A stretch of 64,000 bases of DNA from assembly GCA_022225965.2 (NCBI GenBank), contig JAKJXP020000013.1:1-64000 (forward strand), read 5' to 3'. Positions 56,017 to 64,000 of the stretch are shown here, piece after piece. Source of the DNA: Diatrype stigma. Taxonomy: Eukaryota; Ascomycota; Sordariomycetes; Xylariales; Diatrypaceae. The notes under the pieces are model-generated. The model did no database searches, was not told where the DNA came from, and saw nothing but the letters and a program-made list of their open reading frames with translations. Numbering within the stretch: position 1 is the stretch's first letter; every line of letters begins with the position of its first letter. The translations under genes were made by a program, and so were the position numbers.

Positions 56017-58714
56017 ATGTCTGCTCACCAACCAGCCGTGGTGTCGTCACTCGACAGATCTGCAACCCCTTCTTTCGAAGATGGCAACTTGGACACCAAA
56101 GGAGGGATCAATGATAATGAGCCCATCAAGATCACCCCTCCTACACCGATAGCTCTGGCTACCCGAGAGACGCAGCGTACGGAGGCGGCGCTCGGCGACG
56201 CTGTGCTGCGTTTCCTGAGGATTCGGAAGGGCCCGAAGCGCGAGGAGTACGATCTCGACGCGGTGAGTAACTGGTTCTTTTGTAGGCATGATGAGTGAGT
56301 ACTCGAGGCTGACTTGAATCCAAGATTGCTACACAACCCAGCATATGGGATTCCGAACATGTGGAGGAGTACAAGAGACTCCACATCCATCCGAAATGGG
56401 AGAACTGGGCTTCTTTCGACCCTAACTTCCGCTGGACGTGGAGGGAGGAGAGGGATGTGCGACACAAGGTTGACTGGAAAATCATGGTGCGTGAAAACCC
56501 CCAGCGGGGACTCACGATACTGGAAGTTGACTGTTGCAGATCTGGGTTTGCGTCATGTTTGCCTCTCTGAATATCGATCGAAACAACATCTCCAACGCCG
56601 TCTCGGATAATATGCTCGACGACCTAGGGCTTACCAAGAGCGATTATGTGAGTTGCGCTCTCAAGACTCTCAACCGTGGTTTTGGGACCAAGACGAGGAA
56701 GGTGCAGGTATTAACGAGTGCTGCTTAACTATTAGAACCTTGGACAAACCATCTCTCGAGTTGGGTTCTTAGTTGCTGAACTCCCATCTCAGCTGATCTC
56801 TAAACGGTAGCTACTCTTTCATGCGGTCTCACAAGGTTGGCATTTACTGACTGGTCTTTCTAGTATCGGCCCCGACCTCTGGATTCCAATCCAAATCTGC
56901 ATTTTCAGTGTTATTTCCGCCATGCAGTTCTTCCTAAAGGGCCGAGCCTCGTTCCTCGCTACCCGATACTTGATGTAAGTTGAAGTACGTCAGTAGTGCA
57001 TGGCAACTTTCACTAACTATCCAGTGCCACATTCCAAGGTGGCTTCATCCCGTAAGTCTTAACAAGCCCCCTTTGAGTCAAAGGCTCCCCTGACTCGTTT
57101 TATAGAGATACGATCCTCTACCTCAGTTACTTCTATACTGGAAGAGCGGTAAGCGAATTCTTGCCTTGATAAGTATCTCCAAATAGCCTTACTTACTTTC
57201 CTCAGCTTCCGATTAGGTTAGCTTGGTACTGGATGTCTTCGCAATTGGGTAAGATTCGTACCCCAGCTTCGAAAGGCTCTACTGACCTCCTTACTCTAGT
57301 TGATATCGGTGTCGGTTTTGCTGCTGTTGGCCTTGTATCAATGCGTGGTATCTTGGGCTACGAGGGTTGGCGCTGGTTGTTCCTCGTTGAGCAAGTCCCC
57401 ATGTATCCAAAATGTGTGTCAGAACTCATTACTAACGTATATGTCTAGGGGTGCATTCACCTGTAAGCGGGATGTATGATCGTGATATGAGGCATCATAA
57501 CTGATTCGAAAATAGTCTCGATTGGCGTTGCCTCTTTCTTTCTCATGCCTCAATCTCCAGCCAAGACAAAGAGCTGGTGGAATCCCAAGGGGTATTTCAC
57601 TGATAAGGAGGCTAAGATCATTGTCAACTCAGGTAAGTCGCTTGAACGAGCGAAGATTGGCATATATCATTACTAACGTTCGTAACCACCTCCAGTCATC
57701 CGAGACGACCCTCAAAAAGGAGGCATGTACAACCGACAGGGTCTCTCAGTGAAGCAGATCTGGCATTGCGCAAAAGACTACGATATGTGGCCATTGTATG
57801 CCCTGGGTCTCTTATTCGGTATACCGAAATACCCAGTCAGCCAGTATTTGACCCTATCGTTCCGAAGCCTGGGGTTCAACGTCATCCAGACCAACCTGCT
57901 GTCGATTCCGAACATCGTTGGGTCGAGTATCACGATGTTGCTCATTACCGCTTTCAGCGAGTTGGTGAATAACAGAAGCTTTGTATCCATGGCAGAAGAT
58001 GCCTGGTTGTTGCCTTGTTTCGTGGCTCTGATATCTTTGGGCGACCCGATCAGTCCTTGGGCCTACTTCGCGATTGCGACGGTATTACTATCGTTCCCAT
58101 AGTGAGTACCGAGCCGCACCGGACGTATTCAAGAGCTAACCAAGATCCAGCACTCATCCTATACAGGTTGCTTGGACAAGTAGGAATGCCGGGTCTGTCC
58201 AGAACAGAACCGTTTCTGCCTCGTACGTTACCCCTTTCTCCACATAATGGCCGCCGATCTAATTATCCTATAGCCTTTACAATATGTGGGTTCAAGTTAG
58301 CGGTATGATCGGTGCGAACAGTGAGTATTGCCTGTCGTCGTTGGAGTAACAATTTTAATCGGTATAGTCTATCAAACGAACGATGCACCACGATACTTTA
58401 AGGCAAACAAGGGTTTGCTGGTCATGTGTATCTGGCTATGTGTAAGTCTCCCTTCCTCTACTTTCAGTTTATATCTTATATGTAGATCTAACACCGTTCT
58501 CAGCTGGTGCAATACCCGGCGACGTACTTCTACTACCGGTGGAGGAACAATTCAAAGGCCAAGAAATGGGATGTCATGACGCCCGAGGAGCAGGAGAACT
58601 ATAGACAAACTACGACTGACGAGGGCAACAAACGGTGAGTCTTTTCTTCCAATAACGAGCAACGTCCTACCGATACTAACGCGCATCAGGCTCGACTTCC
58701 GATTCGCGACTTAA
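56017..58714 (+). CDS. MFS transporter, Dal5/allantoate permease (ACS) family
   Basis: Seventeen exons rebuilt by frame (56017-56262, 56325-56486, 56540-56647, 56736-56806, 56864-56974, 57025-57051, 57106-57148, 57206-57248, 57300-57390, 57449-57462, 57516-57632, 57696-58101, 58151-58222, 58274-58320, 58368-58441, 58504-58634, 58690-58714) give 595 residues. Family motifs: DWKIMIWVCVMFASLNIDRNN, ISRVGFLVAELPSQLISKR, GPDLWIPIQICIFSVISAMQ, GGFIPDTILYLSYFY, EGWRWLFLVEGAFT, KDYDMWPLYALGLLFGIP and YTHPIQVAWTSRN. This is the anion:cation symporter branch (Dal5, Tna1, Fen2 relatives), a plasma-membrane importer of small organic anions or vitamins with 12 TM helices; the substrate is not readable. 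The intron after exon 9 has a GC donor (GCAAGT) and exon 10 is only 14 nt; both are required for the conserved LFLVEGAFT. The gene is unusually intron-dense for this window. Confidence 0.9.
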
Positions 58715-59229
58715 AGACCATGGTCTTCATCGAGAATTGGAGGATGCAGAAACTCATCCATGCCTGAATCGAAGCGATTTCGAAACCGTCATGTAACCTT
58801 ATACTGTTATTGTCTTGCAACTGTGGCCTTTCGATGCTTGCCGTATCCTGTATATGTTGAGCCCATTGGTTTTGAACCATATGGCGCCCCCTTTTCAGCA
58901 TGTTCAAGGCAGGCGGCTCCTTTTAGGGAATTCTTCACCTTCGTGTACATGTAGTTGATAAACTAAATGTAAAAAAAGTCGTCGCAATATGGATATTGTT
59001 AACAATGCGATCCTTTACAAGGTGGCTTTTAAATATCTTTGTTTTTTTGTTTCCAACGTGAGACAACTAAGGGCAAAGATTCCCTACCTCTTTGATGAAG
59101 CTGCAACAAGGAAATCAGAATTGCGTTTCTATCGGAAGACTTTCGTTTATGTTTCATTTTTCCCGGTTCATCTTGAAACCTGATCTTGGCCCATAGAAGT
59201 GTTGGAACCCAGATGGTCACATATGCAAA
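58715..59229. other. Intergenic
   Basis: About 515 bp between two plus-strand genes. No gene or repeat seen. Confidence 0.5.
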
Positions 59230-61060
59230 ATGAATGTAAGTTGATTCGTCTAGACGCGCTCTAGCAATAGCGTGCTAACCAGGACCCAATCGTGAAGACA
59301 TATCCGTCAGACGCTATGTAAGTCCCTAGTTATAAAACCGTCCGTTTCTAGTTCAAAACTAATATATGGCGAAGAGCACAAGCATCACAGGTGAACAGGA
59401 TACAGAGATACTTCAACAATGCCCAGAGGGAGTTCGTCTTTATCCATCCCGCCCATCTTGGCCAAGATAGCGTTTTCGTTTTACTAGCGGAACGAGTCCC
59501 AAACCCCAGGATGCGCGAGGAACGCCGCTTCTTGGTAAAGCGAACATTCAGGGAACAGGCAGGGTCAGATGACGATGAGCAGCTGCGTAAAGAGGTCGAG
59601 ATCACCAACGTAAGTGCTTTTTGAATACCAGAGCCTTCGAGCCCAATATTCTCGATGTATAGGGGTGGCTTTTCCCTGTCAAATTCGTCCATGAATCCAT
59701 GCTAAACCATCATGTTCAATTCACAGAGCATGCACGGTCAACCACATATTGCGCAGGCCATATATTTCGATTTGAGACTCACACCGGACCCCTTGTACGG
59801 TCTCAGCCGCCCGTCTCTGGTAATAGAATACGTCGAGAATGGGACTTTGGACAGAATGCGCAATCAAATGATTGCCAATCATGTGGCGATGCCAAACCGG
59901 GTGGCGTTGGGCTTCTTCTTTTGCCGTAAGTCATCAGTATTGAAGTTCCAACAGTTTTGAGGTGGTGCCCATCTACAGCTTGCTAATCTGCCTATTTGTC
60001 GAATGGCCCGAAAAGTCGTGCGGATGTGTATAGCAATGGCATACCCGGATAGACCACCTCCGCAGTATCCGCCGCTTACGCCAGACATGCCTCTCCCGAA
60101 TGAGAAGATTCCGTACGATTGGCAATCATTTAAACCATCGCAGCTAGTTCACGGGAATATTACCCTTGAGAACAGTGAGTACAGCCCCCTTCCACTTGAA
60201 TGTGACTTGAAGTTCCTTGAACACCATTTCTTACCTGGGGGAAAAGTGGCTCTACTTAACTGCTACTGATAACCATCTAACCTGCATCAATCTCGTTAGT
60301 TGTTATTGGCGGCTTCCATCCTCTGGAAGGAGAGCACGTACATGTACCGATATTGAAGCTGATCGATTTCGGGCGCTCCTATATTCACCCAGACCCAGAC
60401 AAGTAAGCCTCCCCTTTCCCCGCAACAGAGTCCCAAGGCATCTAATGAGTCTTAACAAAACCAATGACTAACAAATCTGACTCTCAGTATCAATGCTGGA
60501 GTAAAGCAGAATATATATGACATCGGTCGCGTACGTATTGAGGTTGCATACCTACACTACTTTGTTATCCTATTCACCCTTGTTCCTCGTTCGCCCATAC
60601 TAGGATAGAAACGGAGAGGTATGCAGTAACTATTGCGAGCCATGGCTAACGGATAACCTGTACAAACACACAGATCATGCGCATGATGATGGACAGGGAC
60701 GACGAGCCGGACCCGTGGGCGGCGCCCGTGACGATGAACATAAACGGGAATATGCAAACCTTCATGTCAGGGGCCGCGACGCTGAACCGCAGGGGCAGCA
60801 CTCTCGACTACAACCTGAAGGAGCTGGTGATGCGCTGCCAGGCGGTGGACCCGAAGATGCGGCCCGAGCTCCACGAGCTCCTCGGCGAGCTCGAGAAGAA
60901 CGCGGCCCTCAAGGGCAGCGAGAAGTGGTACCACGACCACCGGTACTGGAACTGGAGGGCGGAGCGGCAGAGGGACATGGCGTCGTTCCTCAGCTTGACC
61001 ATCTTCTGGGGGTGGGGCTTTGGGATAGATTTTGATGACTTACAGTTTCCATCTACTTAA
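59230..61060 (+). CDS. Protein kinase-fold protein lacking the catalytic Asp (pseudokinase)
   Basis: Eight exons (59230-59235, 59283-59317, 59399-59609, 59727-59925, 60016-60174, 60300-60402, 60488-60530, 60674-61060) give 380 residues. Kinase landmarks: FLVKRTF with the beta-3 Lys (about 61), LRKEVEI as likely C-helix Glu, a hinge VIEYVENGTLDRM, then LVHGNITLEN (about 194-203) in place of the HRD catalytic loop, LKLIDFGRSY with an intact DFG (226-228), and QNIYDIGRIM in the F helix. HGN replaces HRD: the catalytic Asp is Asn, while the Asn five residues on and the DFG Asp remain, so ATP/metal binding may persist but phosphotransfer should be weak or absent. The first exon is only 6 nt (Met-Asn) and is less certain. 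The exon 5 acceptor at 60014-60015 was chosen because the nearer one gives a stop. Its role is unknown. Confidence 0.75.
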
Positions 61061-61089
61061 AACTCCTTTCCATTTCTTAAGGGGGGATC

Positions 61090-61097
61090 NNNGAAGT

Positions 61098-61184
<87 letters not shown>
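61090..61184. other. Assembly gap (NNN) followed by 85-nt poly-C run
   Basis: Three N at 61090-61092 are followed, after a few bases, by C from 61100 to 61184. This is likely a sequencing or scaffolding weak point rather than a genuine feature. It lies 30 bp after the stop codon of the pseudokinase gene. Confidence 0.9.
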
Positions 61185-61894
61185 ATGTAAGGGTCAAAAT
61201 GTCATTAGTTAGATGTCAAGTACTCCCGTGGCCCCAGCATAATTTAAGGGCATATTGCAAATTGTTCAAACCGGCGCATAAAACTTCCGTACACTACCTC
61301 GATATATAGATGTATTTATTGGAGTTTCCAAAGCACGACACAACCTTTCACTTTGCCTTGGGTTTCAGTTACCCTTATACATCACCACGCCATGTCGTAG
61401 CAGGGTCGGAAGAAAGGGGAGTGGATGCAGCACTGGTGTTTCGGATGATAAACACAGGGGGGCTAATTATGAAGCCTCCGACATTCGCTGTGTTAGGCTC
61501 ATTCATACCATTCATATCTTCATTGGTTTATACGCATTGCCGGAGACTCGTGATATGCTACCCTTCCTTAATCCCGTCTTTCTCTACCGCCATCCATCCA
61601 CTCAAGCCGAAGTTCCTGATAAACAAGCTGGCTAACCGGTCATTCGTGGTTCTCCTGCCCCCAGCCCCTCCTATTAGCTCGACACAAGTTCGCCTGACTA
61701 ACCTTGGGAGCAGGCATCTTCACTTCCTATACCACCTATTTGATAACCACAAGTTACCCTACCAAGCCCAGGACAGGACAGGCCAGGCTGGGCAGACAGA
61801 AGAGGTACGTAGGAAGATTAGAATACGTGATATTCCGACTTATACTTATCTTATCTCATCCATCCATCCATCCATCCATCCATCAATCAATCAA
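61185..61894. other. Intergenic, convergent 3' ends
   Basis: Between the pseudokinase (+) and Ybp-like (-) genes. Long ORFs here lack features of genes. A CATC/AATC microsatellite ends it. Confidence 0.5.
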
Positions 61895-61897
61895 TCA
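61857..61897 (+). repeat. CATC/AATC microsatellite touching a stop codon
   Basis: Seven or so CATC units followed by AATC units run into the stop codon of the minus-strand Ybp-like gene at 61895-61897. Confidence 0.9.
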
Positions 61898-63978
61898 GTG
61901 GAATGGCACATCGCAAAGCCGATCAATCGCGAACGCGAAAGTAGCCTTCTCGTCGTCCCAGCCCTGGCCCTGCCGGATGGCACCGGCGGCGCCGATGAGG
62001 GGTTCGGCGAAGCGGTGCTCGACGGCGGCACCCATGCCGGGGGGCACGATGTCGCGGTAGGCGCTGGCGCCGCCGAAGAGGAAGTAGGCGAAGTTGGCGG
62101 CCTGGAGAAGGAAGACGCCGTGGACGGCCCAGTACTCGAGGATGGCTTGCGGGTTGCTGTTGCCCTTCTCTTGATCCTCCTCCGTTAGAAACCGCAGGTC
62201 CGGGAAGACGTAGTGCTGTAGCCGGTCGAGGCTCTCTGGGGAGGTGAAGTACGAGGACGGCGAGCTCGTGGTAGCAGTAGAGTCTTTTTCTCCAGACTCC
62301 GACTCTGGCTTCGCTTCCAATTCAGACGGCCTAGGCTTCGATTTTACCGCCTCGATGATCTCCTCTTTCAGCCACTGCACTGCGCAAGCCTTCAGTGACG
62401 GGTAGTCGCAGTTGGCGAACAAGTCTTCGAGAATCTCGAAGCGCTTGGTGTCGGACTTCTCGGCGTGGAAGACTTTGCCGGCGAAGATGGTCGCTGCGTT
62501 GCGCACCTGGATGTCTGGGTGGAACACGAGGATCAGACTCAGGTGGTGATGGTACGCCATGGTGTTGATGATGGGCTCCTCGCCCTTGCCCTTAGCTGAG
62601 GGGGCCACAATCAGGTTCCGATGCTGTAGGGCGAGGCCGATGGCGAGGAGCGCGTCAGTGATGCCGACATGCTTGCTGCTAATCTCCTCGGGTGGGTCCT
62701 GTTGCAGGAACTTCTCGAGCCAGTTCAGGTGGTGTGGGAAGATATACATCTTGGGATTAGGGTGCTGAGCGCCGAAGACGTCGACGGAGAACATCCAGTA
62801 GGCGATGAGACAGATCAGACCCCCCAAGGAAACCTGCACCTCGGCCGAGGCGTTGTGGAAGTCATCCAGCAGCTTATCTGCGTCGGGTTCTGCCGGAGTT
62901 TCTGTGATAAGCGAGACGAACGATCCTTCACTCTCGTGTATTCCTAAGTCTAACGCCAAGGCCTACAAGAGATCTATCAGCGCGCGTGTAACAAGAAGGA
63001 AAATGAAAAAGGTAGGAAGAAGAAAAGCGACTTGAAAACGCTGCTACTCACCACAAGATGTCCCACGACACCGTCCCTCTTCTGCCGCTCTTCCTCATCC
63101 TGATAAGCATCGATGTTGGTCTTCCGGCCGGGCACACACCGCTCGGGGTAGTACTTCTCGAGCAGGCGGGCAGACCAGCGCATCTCGTTGTCGTTTACGT
63201 ACCAGAACAGGATATAGGTGACGAAGGATTGCAGCAGGCGACGCTGCTTCACGTCCTCCTCGGGCTCCTCGAGCTCGGCCTCAGGGTCCGGCGCGTTCCG
63301 GGAACTGTCGCCGTCCTCGTCCGGGTTGGCCACACTGATGCTAGACGTGCGCGCCGGAAGCGGCGGCCGCTTCCGGCCCGACAGCGTCCGCATCAGGTTA
63401 ATGACCGACGCGGTCATCTCCGGCGTCGACCGGTACGCCCGGAGCACCTGCACGAGTGCCGGTCCCAGGTACCGGCTGGGGAACTTCGCCCGGAGCCGCT
63501 GGTGTACAACGGCTAGCATGCCCAGCAGAGTGATGAAAGCCCCTGGGATCTTGTCCTTGGGTAATGGGGCCCGCTTCTGGTACCGGTGAGCCTCTCCAGT
63601 CCGCCAGAAGAGGGTCAGGTTGTGGGAGAACGTGGGGTCGTTAGCCTCGCCATCACCGCCGTCGTCGTTGTCATCTTCCTGCAGCCAGGCCTCGGCGAGA
63701 CTGCCGAGGCTCTGGGTCAGCCTGAGGTAAACCTCCTTCGGGCTGCCGAAGCGGGCGACGGTCTCGAGGCACTCCTCGTGGCCCTCGATGGGGAGGAGCA
63801 TGTCGATCAGGTCCCAGCCAATGTCCTCGGTGAGCTCCTCATCGTCCTGCAGTATCCGATTCAGGACGGGCAGGATGCCGGGCGTCTCCACATGATACTC
63901 GAGGATGGTGAGATAGGTGAAGCGGTCTTCCTTCACGGCGCCCTGGACCGCGGCGGTGGACTCTTCTAATGTGGGCAT
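61895..63978 (-). CDS. Ybp1/Ybp2 - ALF4 - glomulin family protein
   Basis: Two exons, 63978-63052 and 62962-61895, separated by an 89-nt intron (donor GTGAGT, acceptor TGTAG), give 664 residues. The N-terminal half carries the family pattern: GILPVLNRILQDDEELTEDIGWDLIDMLLPI, then CLETVARFGSPKEVYLRLTQSL, and FITLLGMLAVVHQRLRAKFPSRYLGPALVQVLRAY. These are helical-repeat blocks of the PF08568-type family. Yeast members bind the oxidative-stress factor Yap1 or act at kinetochores, and glomulin/ALF4 relatives bind cullin-RING ligases; which role applies here is open. An acidic loop (DDNDDGGDGEAND) and a Ser/Glu-rich loop (KPESESGEKDSTATTSS) break the helical repeats. The protein is probably cytosolic or nuclear. 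The ATG at 63978 is 22 bp from the window edge, and its promoter is outside. Confidence 0.85.
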
Positions 63979-64000
63979 GTTTCTGCGGCTGGGTCACAAC

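Noticed and set aside
61310..62188. 292-residue plus-strand ORF
   Set aside because: Its second half is antisense to the Ybp-like gene and it runs through a microsatellite; its starting codon context and composition are not gene-like.
63058..63969. Long plus-strand ORFs opposite the Ybp-like gene
   Set aside because: They are shadows of the minus-strand coding exon, which has clear family motifs.
1..64000. CRISPR arrays, bacterial operons or viral insertions
   Set aside because: No regularly spaced repeats, and gene structure is clearly fungal with spliceosomal introns.

Overview
This window is nuclear DNA of a filamentous ascomycete (Pezizomycotina, probably Sordariomycetes). The genes carry short introns of about 47-125 nt with GTRNGT donors and CTNAC-like branch points. 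The protein families are typical of such fungi: Zn2Cys6 regulator, NmrA-like reductase, DyP peroxidase, DUF6594 membrane protein, GH3 glucosidase, secreted LPMO-like protein, sterol glucosyltransferase, Dal5-type transporter. The long repeat block is C-to-T mutated in the style of repeat-induced point mutation (RIP). I rebuilt the exon structures by hand from splice sites and reading frame; every multi-exon model below closes in frame.

Layout. 0-19.5 kb is gene-rich: Zn2Cys6 factor (-), NmrA-like reductase (-), PHD-finger protein (+), NDUFA12/NDUFAF2-like complex I factor (-), calponin-homology protein (+), DyP peroxidase (-), DUF6594 protein (+) and a lectin-like/transmembrane/retropepsin-like protein (-). 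20.1-34.8 kb is one very AT-rich block. It resolves into two nested, dead LTR retrotransposons: a Ty1/copia element (20104-34843, 184-bp LTRs, half-tRNA-iMet primer site) interrupted by a Ty3/gypsy element (22079-29156, 225/226-bp LTRs, perfect 5-bp target duplication GATTC).

35-46 kb carries a plant-biomass pair (LPMO-like protein and GH3 beta-glucosidase, same strand), a fresh non-autonomous DNA transposon with 60-bp terminal inverted repeats and a perfect 9-bp target duplication (40877-41447), and two F-box-type genes. 45.9-50.06 kb looks like a gene desert with an AT-rich relic, a 24-bp tandem repeat and a small mariner-like MITE. 50-64 kb has a 1304-residue sterol glucosyltransferase, a 17-exon Dal5-type MFS transporter with a GC-AG intron and a 14-nt exon, a kinase-fold protein that has lost the catalytic aspartate (HGN instead of HRD), a short N gap beside an 85-nt poly-C tract, and a Ybp/ALF4/glomulin-family protein.

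I saw no classic secondary-metabolite cluster. The most unusual items are the lectin-TM-retropepsin architecture, the pseudokinase, the three CGG-N2-CCG palindromes upstream of the reductase and beside a Zn2Cys6 gene, and the tRNA-like module placed just before the polypurine tract of the gypsy element.
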